Source: Bacteroidales bacterium (GTDB lineage Bacteria; Bacteroidota; Bacteroidia; Bacteroidales; F082). From it: a stretch of DNA of 64,000 bases. Of the stretch, positions 9,072 to 17,371 are shown in pieces. The first letter of the stretch is position 1. Each line of letters starts with the position of its first letter. The position numbers and the translations under genes were made by a program. The notes below the pieces were generated by a model, which worked only from the letters and a program-made list of their open reading frames with translations, was not told where the DNA came from and did no database searches. The DNA is taken from NCBI GenBank assembly GCA_017381865.1, contig JAFOBJ010000067.1:1-64000 (forward strand). Reading direction: 5' to 3'.

Positions 9072-10333
9072 AAAACAATCTGATACGTGCTTCGGCTTCT
9101 TTGTTCAACGTATATTTTTCTGTCTTTGACGAAGTCTTTTTCAAGTCCTTCTTGATAGTGTCGTATGGTGAAAAGCTGAAGCCCGTCGTTGTATTTTACT
9201 TTAAAAGCTTGAGAGAGCGCCTCTGTGAGTTGGAGGCGTTTCTTTTCATTTTCATCGAAGCATATCGAAAGGACGAGAGCTGACACCTGCGTCATGTTAG
9301 CGTGTATGTTAAGTTCGTCCATGATATTGAAGATGAGCGCACGGTTGTGTTCGTTCATGAAGGAATAATCGCGAGCTGTTATACTCATCAGTGTCTGTTT
9401 TTCTTTTACAATAAAAGAAGGTACATATTTGATGTAATCTTCAGTTCCATCGATGACAGAAGGTTTTAGATTCGTGTCGATAAATGAACGTACTTTAAGA
9501 GGTATGTTTTTGTTTTGCAGAGGTTTAAGCGTGTTTGGATGTATGATGGAAGCTCCGTAGAAAGTGAGTTCTATTGCTTCGAAGTAGGAGAGGTGTTCTA
9601 TTTTTTGTGTATTAGGGAAGCGTTTAGGGTCGGCGTTGCGTAATCCGTCGACGTCTTTCCATATAGTGAGTTCCTTTGCGTCGAGGCAGTTGGCGAAGAT
9701 GGCAGCGGTGAAGTCGGAGCCTTCTCTTCCGAGTGTCGTTGTGGTTTTTGGAGAAGTAGAACTTGCGATGAAGCCTTGTGTTATATACATCGTTCCTTTG
9801 TGTTCTTCGTTGAGTTTGTCGATACGAAGGCGGCAGTCGTCCCATTCAGGGTTGGCGGCGCGGAAGTTATGGTCGGTGATGATGTATTCGCGGGCGTCTA
9901 ACAATTCATTTTTGATGCCGCATTCGTTGAGGTATGCGGAAATCAATGTAGTTGAGAGCATTTCGCCGAAACTTACGGTGTTATCATATTGATAATCATA
10001 ATCAAAACCAGTTTCTTGAAGGTTGAGATATAAATCTAGAAATAGATTTGTCATAGTCTCGAAAATAGGATGACTGGTATTGCCATCGAACAATTCTGTC
10101 ATGATATTTTCATGATATTCAATAATCTCGCTGATTGCGCTTATCTCGAGGTGACCATTATTTGCTCGGAAGTCGGCAAGAGCTTTCTCAATAGCGTTAG
10201 TTGTCTTTCCCATAGCGGAGATGACGAGCAACAAATCGCTTCTGTCTTCTTTTTCAAGAATATTTTTTAAGTTTCTAACAGCATTAGCATCTTTCACTGA
10301 CGCACCGCCGAATTTATATACTTTGTTTATCAT
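9062..10333 (-). CDS. lysC: Aspartate kinase (monofunctional)
   Basis: The 423-residue protein begins VYKFGGASVKDANAV (the aspartokinase KFGG motif) and contains TTLGREGSDFTAAIFA and the kinase-domain end FYGASIIHPNTLKPL, followed by ACT-like regulatory sequence (LMSITARDYSF...HANMTQVSALVLSICFD). It phosphorylates aspartate, the first step toward lysine, threonine and methionine. It stands alone between gadC and gadB. The last three codons and the stop (L S Y stop) come from the AGTTACTAA word repeat, so the C-terminus may be slightly altered relative to homologs. A promoter-like TACATTTG lies at 10455-10462, giving a leader of about 115 nt that includes a palindrome. Confidence 0.93.
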   Translation of the reverse strand: MINKVYKFGGASVKDANAVRNLKNILEKEDRSDLLLVISAMGKTTNAIEKALADFRANNGHLEISAISEIIEYHENIMTELFDGNTSHPIFETMTNLFLDLYLNLQETGFDYDYQYDNTVSFGEMLSTTLISAYLNECGIKNELLDAREYIITDHNFRAANPEWDDCRLRIDKLNEEHKGTMYITQGFIASSTSPKTTTTLGREGSDFTAAIFANCLDAKELTIWKDVDGLRNADPKRFPNTQKIEHLSYFEAIELTFYGASIIHPNTLKPLQNKNIPLKVRSFIDTNLKPSVIDGTEDYIKYVPSFIVKEKQTLMSITARDYSFMNEHNRALIFNIMDELNIHANMTQVSALVLSICFDENEKKRLQLTEALSQAFKVKYNDGLQLFTIRHYQEGLEKDFVKDRKIYVEQRSRSTYQIVLSY

Positions 10334-10354
10334 TTTTTAAATCTGAGTTTGTCT

Positions 10355-10433
10355 AGTAGAGACGCGTCAATGATGTAATTATATAAATAAATACGGTTTC
10401 AATATATTAATGCCATCATTGACACGTCCGTAC
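10355..10433. repeat. GTAGAGACG-core palindrome in the lysC leader
   Basis: GTAGAGACG..GTCAATGATG is mirrored by CATCATTGAC.CGTCCGTAC after an AT-rich centre of about 40 bp. It belongs to a palindrome family with at least six other copies in the window, and lies in the likely 5' leader of lysC. With the next palindrome it accounts for most of the 308-bp gap between lysC and gadB. Confidence 0.75.
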
Positions 10434-10454
10434 AAAACCTTAGTTTTTACGAAG

Positions 10455-10462
10455 CAAATGTA
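10455..10462 (-). promoter_or_regulatory. Putative -7 promoter element of lysC
   Basis: Minus-strand TACATTTG matches TAnnTTTG, 122 bp upstream of the lysC ATG. Confidence 0.4.
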
Positions 10463-10552
10463 AGAAAAAATAAATAACATTCTCTCGCAGAGATACAGAG
10501 ATTTTTTGAATATTGCATTCTGTTTTGCGAGAGTGTTAAAATGTTTTAACAT

Positions 10553-10598
10553 AAAACCTCAGAATCTCAGACTTAACGTCATGAGATTCTGAGGTTTT
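10553..10598. terminator. Perfect 17-bp inverted repeat downstream of gadB
   Basis: AAAACCTCAGAATCTCA (10553-10569) is exactly complementary to TGAGATTCTGAGGTTTT (10582-10598) around a 12-nt loop. On the minus strand it lies about 45 nt after the gadB stop and ends in a short T run, so it is a likely gadB terminator. Confidence 0.7.
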
Positions 10599-10641
10599 GA
10601 ACTTCTTAGATTTTAACTAAGAGACTTAGTGTCTAGGTGAC

Positions 10642-12072
10642 TTAGTGACTCTTCTTCCCTCCGTGGTTGAAGCTTTGTTTAGGATGTACATTCCTATTGA
10701 CTTCAACTCGCGATTGTGTAGGGTAGCTGAGCTTTTCCAGTTCGGCGACGGCCATCCTGATGTCGGTTAGGAGCATGTCGGCCATGTCGCGGCTGAAACC
10801 TTGACGACAGACAATTCTCATGACGACACATTGCTCTAAATCCTTCGGCAATGTATACGCTGGAACCATCCAGCCGTTTTGTTGTAACTTGTATTGTAAG
10901 TCGTACAAGGTCCAGTTGGCGACTTTATCGTATTTAGGATTCAACGACCAGATGAACAACGGGTTGACGAGCTCGCTGCTGTAGTTTTTGAACTGAGGCA
11001 TCTTGCCGATTTCTTCGTGGAGATATTCCGCTATTTCCATTGAGTTCTGCTGAATTGCCTTGTAGCCTTGGAATCCTAATCTGATGAATTGATAATATTG
11101 TCCCAGGACTTGGGCTGCTGGTCGTGAGAAATTAAGACCTACTTGTGTAATGTCGGCGCCGAGGTAGTTGACGCTGAATGCCATTTCAGAAGGCAGATAT
11201 TTCTTGTCTTTCCAGATGACCCAGCCCAAGCCTGGATATACGAGTCCGTATTTGTGACCTGATGTGCTGATTGACAGTACGTTGTTTAATCTGAAGTCCC
11301 ATTTGACGTGAGGCTTGAGGAATGGCAGGATGAAACCTCCTGATGCTGCGTCGACGTGGATACAGAGTTGGTTGCCAGTCTTCTTGTTGAATTCGGTGAC
11401 AGCTTTGTCGATGGCTTCAAAGTCGTCGTTCATGCCAGTCCAGGTGCAGCCTGCGATAGGGACGATGCAGATTGTGTTTTCGTCGCACATCTCGATGGCT
11501 TTCTTAGGATCTAATGTAGGATTTTCTGTTGTGAGCGGCACTGTTCTCATCTCGATTTGCCATAGCTGAGCAAATTTCTCCCACACTACTTGATAACCTG
11601 TGGAAATCACGAAGTTAGGCTTGTCGTAAGGCTTGCCTTGTTCCATTCTTCTTTTACGCCAGCGCATCCATGCTGCTACGCCGCCGAGCATACAGGCTTC
11701 CGAAGAACCAATGCCTAGCGCGCCAGTCTTCCATTTGTTGGTTTCGGGACTGTTCCATAAGTTTGCGAGAATGTTGATACATTTCTGTCCCATCACGGCA
11801 ACGCGAGGATATTCGGTCTCGTCGATATAATTGATGCTGATAGCTTCATTCATTAATTTTGTTGCGTAGTCGTCCATATATGTGGTGACGAAAGTAGCAA
11901 GGTTGAGTCGAGGCTGCGTCTGTGGAAATGTCTCGTCTTTAACCATTTGATAAGCAACTTGAGGAGTTGTTGGAGCATCAGGAATTCTGTCTACTGGTGA
12001 TGGATTTACCATTGCATCTGTTCCGAAGACATCACTCTTGGCGTCTCCATGTCTGAAATTCAAATCTTTCAT
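10642..12072 (-). CDS. gadB: Glutamate decarboxylase (PLP-dependent)
   Basis: The 476-residue protein is a GadA/GadB-type group II decarboxylase. It has TGALGIGSSEACMLGG near residue 120, HVDAASGGFILPF near 240, and the PLP lysine in SISTSGHKYGLVYPGLGW near residue 270. It converts glutamate to GABA + CO2, consuming a cytoplasmic proton. Paired with gadC it forms an acid-resistance or GABA-producing route, known from gut Bacteroidales. The last residues (SH) and the stop arise in the word repeat AGTCACTAAGTCAC. The C-terminal region has the RVEVNRNVHPKQSFNHGGKK end and a histidine near the terminus as in E. coli GadB. An HdeD-like gene lies at 40485, but too far away to be linked. Confidence 0.96.
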   Translation of the reverse strand: MKDLNFRHGDAKSDVFGTDAMVNPSPVDRIPDAPTTPQVAYQMVKDETFPQTQPRLNLATFVTTYMDDYATKLMNEAISINYIDETEYPRVAVMGQKCINILANLWNSPETNKWKTGALGIGSSEACMLGGVAAWMRWRKRRMEQGKPYDKPNFVISTGYQVVWEKFAQLWQIEMRTVPLTTENPTLDPKKAIEMCDENTICIVPIAGCTWTGMNDDFEAIDKAVTEFNKKTGNQLCIHVDAASGGFILPFLKPHVKWDFRLNNVLSISTSGHKYGLVYPGLGWVIWKDKKYLPSEMAFSVNYLGADITQVGLNFSRPAAQVLGQYYQFIRLGFQGYKAIQQNSMEIAEYLHEEIGKMPQFKNYSSELVNPLFIWSLNPKYDKVANWTLYDLQYKLQQNGWMVPAYTLPKDLEQCVVMRIVCRQGFSRDMADMLLTDIRMAVAELEKLSYPTQSRVEVNRNVHPKQSFNHGGKKSH

Positions 12073-12142
12073 AATATTGTTTTTTAAGTTTAAATTAGTA
12101 TTGACTTAAAAACATTATGAAGCAATGAAAGTTTGTTTAGAA

Positions 12143-12174
12143 TTTGTTAAAATTATAAAAAAAGTTTATATTTG
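12143..12174 (+). promoter_or_regulatory. Strong Bacteroidetes-type promoter of a short leader transcript
   Basis: TTTG at 12143-12146 and TATATTTG at 12167-12174 are separated by 20 bp, a full match to the Bacteroidetes -33/-7 pattern. Transcription would begin near 12181, just upstream of a 26-codon ORF and a terminator. Confidence 0.7.
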
Positions 12175-12195
12175 TGGACCATAAAATATAGATAA

Positions 12196-12276
12196 ATGAA
12201 AAACTACGGCTTTAAATTTACCACCCCATCGCAATGTAACAGGCACAATTACATTAAGTTTAGAATATATATGTAA
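12196..12276 (+). CDS. Putative 26-residue leader peptide
   Basis: A 26-codon ORF (begins MKNYGFKFTTPSQC, ends KFRIYM) starts about 15 nt after the predicted transcription start. Its TAA overlaps the first base pairs of an intrinsic terminator stem at 12275. A second hairpin, AATGTAA (12233-12239) with TTACATT (12249-12255), lies inside the ORF. This layout (promoter, short ORF, terminator, long gene) is that of a translated attenuator, but the peptide has no run of a single amino acid that would point to a regulatory signal. It could instead be a small protein or simply part of a small RNA. I do not recognise the peptide. Confidence 0.45.
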   Translation: MKNYGFKFTTPSQCNRHNYIKFRIYM

Positions 12277-12320
12277 AGATACATGAGGTTTATAATTGCA
12301 CTTTATGTATCTTTTTTTTA
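12275..12320 (+). terminator. Intrinsic terminator / attenuator upstream of the propeller protein gene
   Basis: AAAGATACAT (12275-12284) pairs perfectly with ATGTATCTTT (12305-12314), followed by a T tract. It is upstream, not downstream, of a protein gene (ATG at 12350), which suggests conditional read-through or a discrete RNA of about 140 nt. Confidence 0.72.
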
Positions 12321-12349
12321 ATCATTCAGTAAACCTAACATTAAAATAA

Positions 12350-15049
12350 ATGTCTATGAAAAAACTTTTACTTATTATTGCGCTAATGATTGCTTTGCCA
12401 ACATTTGCACAGTCTGTTATGGAAACAACCTATGACCTTCAGTCTAATGGTTTTGTATCTAATCGTATGTATCAGAATGCTAATGGCAATGTCGCTATTG
12501 TTGCCACAATGTCGAATGAATTGTCTGATGCGTCTTTCCCAGATCGAGGTACTGGATATAACTTCTTTGATGGTAGCAATTGGGGAGAGACACCAACATC
12601 GAGAGTAGAAGCCAATGCTACTGGTGAGGACATGAGAACAGGATGGCCTTCAATAGCTCCTTATGGCAAAGAAGGCGAAATCCTCGTTAACCATACATCT
12701 GGTCTTAACTACTGGATTAGAGAAAAAGCAGGCGAAGGTGCCTGGGATGGTCCTCATTCTATTCCAAATCCAACTGTGGCTGAGTTTGCAGATATAGAAA
12801 ATGGTATGATATTGGCATGGCCAAGAGTCGTCACTACAGGAGAAAACAACGATGTCGTTCATATCTTTGCAGCATCATCGGGAAATGAAACCACAGCTCA
12901 GTTCTATGTTCGTTCGACAGACCTAGTGAACTGGGATTTGCAATATGCTCCACTTGAAATGGATGATTTGCATATTAACTTCTATTATGCAGATGATTAT
13001 GCAGTTTCCGCTAATGGTGATAATATAGCAGTAGTTTATTGTGCAGCTGTAAGTTCACACGTTATGCTTTATGAATCAAACGATGCTGGTTTGACATGGG
13101 AAAGCAGAATGGTTTGGGAATCTCCAATTCATGGATTGAACTGGGAAACTGATGAAAATTCTTTGTTTGAACAATTATATGCACCAGCTCAAGTTTCTGT
13201 GGCGATAGGAAAAGATGGCGTTTCACACGTCGCTCTTTCTGTTTATTTGTGCGAACACAAAGAGTTGAGTCAGACATATGGCATCTATAAAGGTATTTCG
13301 ACAGACGGCGTCGCTTATTGGAACGACACAACAAAATATAATGGAGTTTTAGGACCTATACATTCTTCACAAGACGATGACCCTAAAAATGCTTTGAGAT
13401 TATGGTGGCCAAGTGAATCTAATTCAGATTTAATCACAATGGATCCAACAAACTTCTGTGCATGGATGCCTCCTCATGAAGATGCAGGCTACGCTTATTT
13501 CGATTACAACAATCAATACACTGCTTCTGATTACTTGGGCTTGTTTGGTATCATAGCTTATCCTTCAATCGCTGTAGACCCAGAAGGTAACTTGGCTATC
13601 GCTTATTCTGCACCTGATGTGAACAGACCTTTGTGGAATGCAAAATATTATATGAGATCTATATTTGTTAACTACAAACCTGTTGAAGCAACGTCATGGA
13701 TTCAAATGCCTGATTGGGGAAATAAACTTTATAGTGGTTTCGAAACTGATTGGAATGAGGCTACATTTGTCTCCGCTGTAAGTACTCCTGTGAATAAAAA
13801 CGAGTTCTGGTTCTCTTGTTTGTCAGATGAAACTCCTGGCTTTTATGCAGGTACGGGCGCTTCTCAAAGTGTTATTACAACATCTACTGTAGATGTGTTT
13901 AAATATGTCCCAGATTATAGCGTAAAAATCAATGTGGCAATTAACATGTCTGAAGCAGGTACTGTTACAGGAGCTGCAACTTATAAAAATGAAGATGAAG
14001 TAACTTTGACAGCAATACCAAACGAAGGATACAGATTCTTGAACTGGAAAGAAAACGGCAAGATTATTTCTGTGGAAAGTGAATATTCTTTTACAGCAGC
14101 AATAAATAGAGAATTGGAAGCTTACTTTGTCCAAGATGGCTATAATGAAGTGGCAGTATCAGTTTATCCTGAAGGAACTGGCTCTGTTGAAGGCGCAGGT
14201 ATTTATGAAGAAAATGCAAATGTTACATTGAAGGCTCTCCCAAGCTATGGATATGTATTCTTGAACTGGACAGAAAATGCTGAAATCGTTTCTACAGAAA
14301 GCGAATATTCATTCGTTGTTACAACAGACAGAAATTTGAGAGCTAACTTCGTGCTTGCTTCTTATAATGTAGAAATAACAATAAATCCAGAAAACGCTGG
14401 CGTTGTAACTGGCGCTGACACTTATACTCACGGTGATGAAGTTACTTTGACAGCAACACCAAACGAGGGTTATAAATTCCTCAACTGGACTGAAAATGAT
14501 GAAGTGGTTTCAACGGAAAGTGAATATGTGTTTACAATCACAGAAGATAAAACACTGACAGCTGTATTTGTTGAACTTTATGATGTCACACTTTCTGTAA
14601 ATATCGAGGAGGCTGGTGCAGTCACAGGCGCTGCTACTTATACTAAAGGTGACGAAGTTACTTTGACTGCAACACCAAACGAAGGTTATAAATTCCTTAA
14701 TTGGACTGAAAATGATACTATAGTTTCTGAAGAAAGTAAATATTCTTTCACAATTGTTGGCGATAGAAACTTGGTCGCAAATTTCGTTTCAACAGAAAGT
14801 ATCGAAGAACTCACATCATCATTACGCATTTATCCAAATCCAGTTAATGACGAACTCATTATCGAGGCTGAAGTTGAAATAGATGAAGTTTCTATTTTCG
14901 ATATTTATGGAAGAATTCAAAATCTTAGCAACTCAGCAACTCAGCAACTTGGCAACTCAATTGATGTTTCAGGTTTGAATTCTGGTGTTTATTTTGTTGT
15001 GATAAAGACCAATGAAAACATTGTTACGAAACGATTTATGAAAAAATAA
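12350..15049 (+). CDS. Secreted T9SS protein: BNR-like propeller plus four InlB-type repeats
   Basis: The 899-residue protein has a signal peptide (KKLLLIIALMIALPTFAQS; start at 12350 or the ATG at 12356). Residues about 30-510 look like a sialidase-type beta-propeller, with the Asp-box SNDAGLTWE, but no catalytic assignment is possible. Residues about 523-805 hold four tandem repeats of 72-74 residues with the pattern V.GA.TY..GDEVTLTATPNEGYKFLNWTEN, the divergent InlB B-repeat type. The last 80 residues (RIYPNPVNDELIIEAE...GVYFVVIKTNENIVTKRFMKK) are a type A T9SS sorting domain, so it is exported and probably anchored at the surface. Repeats 3 and 4 are very similar in DNA. The word repeat at 14923-14959 encodes LSNSATQQLGNS inside the sorting domain. 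Confidence 0.85.
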   Translation: MSMKKLLLIIALMIALPTFAQSVMETTYDLQSNGFVSNRMYQNANGNVAIVATMSNELSDASFPDRGTGYNFFDGSNWGETPTSRVEANATGEDMRTGWPSIAPYGKEGEILVNHTSGLNYWIREKAGEGAWDGPHSIPNPTVAEFADIENGMILAWPRVVTTGENNDVVHIFAASSGNETTAQFYVRSTDLVNWDLQYAPLEMDDLHINFYYADDYAVSANGDNIAVVYCAAVSSHVMLYESNDAGLTWESRMVWESPIHGLNWETDENSLFEQLYAPAQVSVAIGKDGVSHVALSVYLCEHKELSQTYGIYKGISTDGVAYWNDTTKYNGVLGPIHSSQDDDPKNALRLWWPSESNSDLITMDPTNFCAWMPPHEDAGYAYFDYNNQYTASDYLGLFGIIAYPSIAVDPEGNLAIAYSAPDVNRPLWNAKYYMRSIFVNYKPVEATSWIQMPDWGNKLYSGFETDWNEATFVSAVSTPVNKNEFWFSCLSDETPGFYAGTGASQSVITTSTVDVFKYVPDYSVKINVAINMSEAGTVTGAATYKNEDEVTLTAIPNEGYRFLNWKENGKIISVESEYSFTAAINRELEAYFVQDGYNEVAVSVYPEGTGSVEGAGIYEENANVTLKALPSYGYVFLNWTENAEIVSTESEYSFVVTTDRNLRANFVLASYNVEITINPENAGVVTGADTYTHGDEVTLTATPNEGYKFLNWTENDEVVSTESEYVFTITEDKTLTAVFVELYDVTLSVNIEEAGAVTGAATYTKGDEVTLTATPNEGYKFLNWTENDTIVSEESKYSFTIVGDRNLVANFVSTESIEELTSSLRIYPNPVNDELIIEAEVEIDEVSIFDIYGRIQNLSNSATQQLGNSIDVSGLNSGVYFVVIKTNENIVTKRFMKK

Positions 15050-15060
15050 TGTATAAAGAA

Positions 15061-15087
15061 GGGCTGTCATTTGTGGCAGCCTTTTTT
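15061..15087 (+). terminator. Intrinsic terminator after the propeller protein gene
   Basis: GGGCTGTCA and TGGCAGCC form a stem around TTTG, followed by TTTTTT, beginning 12 nt after the stop codon. Confidence 0.8.
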
Positions 15088-15110
15088 ATTTCTAAAAAAA
15101 ATCAATTTAT

Positions 15111-15140
15111 TATGCATTATGAATTATGCATTATGAATTG
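15111..15140. repeat. GAATTATGCAT-type repeat
   Basis: ATTATGCATTATGAATT is repeated in tandem. It immediately precedes the 85-bp structured element at 15144, the same arrangement as at 22011-22045. Confidence 0.7.
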
Positions 15141-15143
15141 TTT

Positions 15144-15230
15144 TATGGCGTTCCGGCTATCGCCGTCGGGCTTTCCGCTATATCTTTTTCCGCTGCGCTC
15201 CAAAAGGATGCCGCTCCAATCCCTAACGCT
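15144..15230 (+). repeat. Structured intergenic element, copy 1
   Basis: This about 87-bp element starts TATGGCGTTCCGGC and ends ATCCCTAACGC, with CGTCGGGCTTTCCGCTATAT in the middle. It recurs at 22049-22133 in the same orientation. Loop bases differ between copies while stems are kept (CTTTT..AAAAG here, CTTTGC..GCAAAG in copy 2). I recall similar repetitive sequences from other Bacteroidetes genomes, but could not check. Confidence 0.8.
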
Positions 15231-15319
15231 TTGGAGGCGATGGGCATCAAGCTGCGAGCAATGAGCACTGAATTTGTCTAACGCCTGTGGTGTCTGAAAA
15301 AGAAAATGTCGTCTAAACT

Positions 15320-15436
15320 TTGCGATACATTGCGCCTTTGCGAGAGTATTATCTGTTTTTTTTCTCACGCAGAGTCGCGGAGTTACGCAGAGGTTTTAGA
15401 TTTTTTCTTTGCGCTTCTTTGCGCCTTTGCGAGAGA
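15320..15436. repeat. TTGCGCCTTTGCGAGAG / CACGCAGAG word repeat
   Basis: TTGCGCCTTTGCGAGAG occurs twice (about 15330 and 15418) around CTCACGCAGAGTCGCGGAG. Related words occur at about 10485-10535. With the elements at 15111 and 15144 this explains most of the 420-bp gene-free stretch 15050-15471. No convincing gene is seen there. Confidence 0.65.
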
Positions 15437-15471
15437 AAAATACCTTTCGTGCCGATTCGTGTTTATTGGTT

Positions 15472-15846
15472 CTAAAACTCCTTGATTCTGTCAATCTCTC
15501 TTCGGTCTTTTTTAGTCGGGCGTCCTGCGCCTCTGTCGCGGTATTCGACCTTGAAAGCGTGGAGGAATTCTATTCTCTCGTATTCTTCTTTTGATGTCCT
15601 GTCGATATAAACTTCTTCGACTTGTTTTGGGGAAACACGACTCTTAGGAATGCTTTTCACTTCAACGACTTTGTGTAACTGTCCGAGCTGAACTTGTATC
15701 ACTTCCCCGACTTTTACATCGCGTGAAGGCTTGATGGAACAGTCGTCGATTTTTACCTTGCCGCCTTTACAAGCGTCAGCAGCAAGAGTGCGCGTCTTGA
15801 AAAGACGCGCACACCAAAGCCATTTATCTATTCTGAGTTCTTCCAT
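15472..15846 (-). CDS. hslR: S4-domain RNA-binding protein, Hsp15-like
   Basis: The 124-residue protein opens with LRIDKWLWCARLFKTRTLAADAC, the S4 RNA-binding signature of the Hsp15 (HslR) family, followed by the second S4 strand region GGKVKIDDCSIKPSRDVKVGEVIQV and a basic C-terminus. E. coli Hsp15 rescues stalled 50S subunits carrying nascent chains. The same role is inferred here, while ribosome or rRNA binding is well supported by the domain. It lies 103 bp downstream of der in the same direction, separated by word repeats. Confidence 0.88.
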   Translation of the reverse strand: MEELRIDKWLWCARLFKTRTLAADACKGGKVKIDDCSIKPSRDVKVGEVIQVQLGQLHKVVEVKSIPKSRVSPKQVEEVYIDRTSKEEYERIEFLHAFKVEYRDRGAGRPTKKDRREIDRIKEF

Positions 15847-15889
15847 ATTATTTAAGTCACCGAGACCACAAGACTACAAGTCAACAAGT

Positions 15890-15950
15890 ATATTGTATGC
15901 CAATTATGAACTTTACTCCTAACTTCTAACTCCTAACTCCTAACTAAAAT
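15890..15950. repeat. CTAACTCCTAACT word repeat
   Basis: CTAACTCCTAACTCCTAACTAAAA tandem words end exactly at the der stop codon region. Related copies are at 22183-22207, where they provide the stop of the M20 amidohydrolase. Confidence 0.65.
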
Positions 15951-17257
15951 TACTTTTCTCTAAAGAACAATTGAATTGGAACTCCGTTGAAGTCCCAGTT
16001 TTGTCTGATTTTATTTTCCAAGAAACGGCAGTATGATTCTTTGACGTCTTTTGGCAAGTTGCAGAAGAAGATGAATTGTGGAGTTGGACTCTTCAACTGT
16101 GTGATATATTTTATCTTGAGATAACGGTTTCTTGATGCCACTTGTGGTGGTTGAGCAGCGATGATTTCCAACATGGTGTCGTTGAGTTCGCGGACTGAAA
16201 TTCTGCGTTCGCGGTTTTCATAAACTTGATGCAAAGCTTCAAGAACGCGGAATGTTCTCTGACGGTTTATCGCTGATGTGAAAATGATTGGATAATCGGT
16301 GAAAGGAGCAGTCTTTTCTCTGATCATCTTTTCATATTGAAGGTGTGTGTTTGAGTCTTTGTCGACTAAGTCCCATTTGTTAACGATGACGACGAGGCCT
16401 TTTTTATTCTTTTCAATAAGACGTAAGATGTTCATGTCTTGAGCTTCGAAGCCTTGTGTCGCATCGATGATGAGAGCTGCTACGTCGCATTCTTCGATGG
16501 CGCGTATTGAACGCATTACTGAATAGAATTCTATATTTTCTGAAACCTTGCTCTTTTTGCGGAGACCTGCTGTGTCAACGAGGACGAAGTCCATATTGAA
16601 AGCATTGAAGCGAGTGTTGTTACTGTCGCGTGTGGTTCCTGCGATGTCTGTCACAATATGTCTGTCGTGACCGAGGAAAGCGTTAATCATTGATGATTTT
16701 CCTACATTAGGACGGCCGACGAGAGCGAAACGAGGAAGTCCTTCGTATGTGTCGGTTGTCTCATTAGGAAGGTGTTTCACGACTTCGTCGAGAAGTTCGC
16801 CAGTGCCTGTTCCTGTCATCGCTGAGAATGCGAAGATGTCACCAAGACCTAAAGTGTAGAAGTCGGCGACATTGCTTTCTTTGTTAGGAATATCGGTTTT
16901 GTTGACTGCGAGAATCACTTTTTTCTTGCTACGGCGTAATATCAAAGCAACTTCTTCGTCAAGGACATGAAGTCCGTCTTTGCCGTCAACGACGAATATG
17001 ATTACATCGGCTTCGTCAATGGCGAGGTCGACCTGTTTCCTAATTTCTCCTTCAAAAATATCGTCAGAACCGACGACATAACCACCTGTATCAATCACGG
17101 TAAATGACTTTCCATTCCAGTCGCTGTGTCCATAATGACGGTCACGAGTTACGCCGCTTGTCTCTTCAACAATGGCTTGACGTGTTTGAACTAAACGATT
17201 GAAAAATGTTGATTTACCTACGTTAGGTCTTCCTACAATTGCAACAATATTACTCAT
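15950..17257 (-). CDS. der: Ribosome-assembly GTPase Der (EngA)
   Basis: The 435-residue protein contains two tandem GTPase domains, each with a GRPNVGKS P-loop (near residues 8 and 180), DTGG and DTAG G3 motifs and NKTD / NKWD G4 motifs, then a C-terminal KH-like domain. This is the unique architecture of Der/EngA, which acts in maturation of the 50S ribosomal subunit. It is followed by hslR and preceded by era on the same strand, so three ribosome-related genes are clustered. A minus-strand TATCTTTG at 17281-17288 is a likely promoter. The length is normal for the family. Confidence 0.97.
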   Translation of the reverse strand: MSNIVAIVGRPNVGKSTFFNRLVQTRQAIVEETSGVTRDRHYGHSDWNGKSFTVIDTGGYVVGSDDIFEGEIRKQVDLAIDEADVIIFVVDGKDGLHVLDEEVALILRRSKKKVILAVNKTDIPNKESNVADFYTLGLGDIFAFSAMTGTGTGELLDEVVKHLPNETTDTYEGLPRFALVGRPNVGKSSMINAFLGHDRHIVTDIAGTTRDSNNTRFNAFNMDFVLVDTAGLRKKSKVSENIEFYSVMRSIRAIEECDVAALIIDATQGFEAQDMNILRLIEKNKKGLVVIVNKWDLVDKDSNTHLQYEKMIREKTAPFTDYPIIFTSAINRQRTFRVLEALHQVYENRERRISVRELNDTMLEIIAAQPPQVASRNRYLKIKYITQLKSPTPQFIFFCNLPKDVKESYCRFLENKIRQNWDFNGVPIQLFFREK

Positions 17258-17280
17258 ATCAATTAAATTTCTGTGATTTG

Positions 17281-17288
17281 CAAAGATA
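17281..17288 (-). promoter_or_regulatory. Putative -7 promoter element of der
   Basis: Minus-strand TATCTTTG matches TAnnTTTG, 23 bp upstream of the der ATG. Confidence 0.5.
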
Positions 17289-17295
17289 ATAAAAA

Positions 17296-17371
17296 TAATG
17301 CATAATTCACAATTCTTAATTCACAATTGTTCACAGATTATGAATTATGCATTATGAATTATGAATTAGAT
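17296..17371. repeat. GAATTATGCAT-type inverted repeat between era and der
   Basis: Copies of ATAATTCACAATTC and GAATTATGCATTATGAATT face each other and fill the gap up to the era stop codon. It may act as a terminator for era. Confidence 0.65.

Noticed and set aside
15049..15264. Open frame of 71 codons after the propeller gene
   Set aside because: It is made of the terminator, the GAATTATGCAT repeat and the 85-bp structured element; an open frame across repeats is not evidence of a protein.
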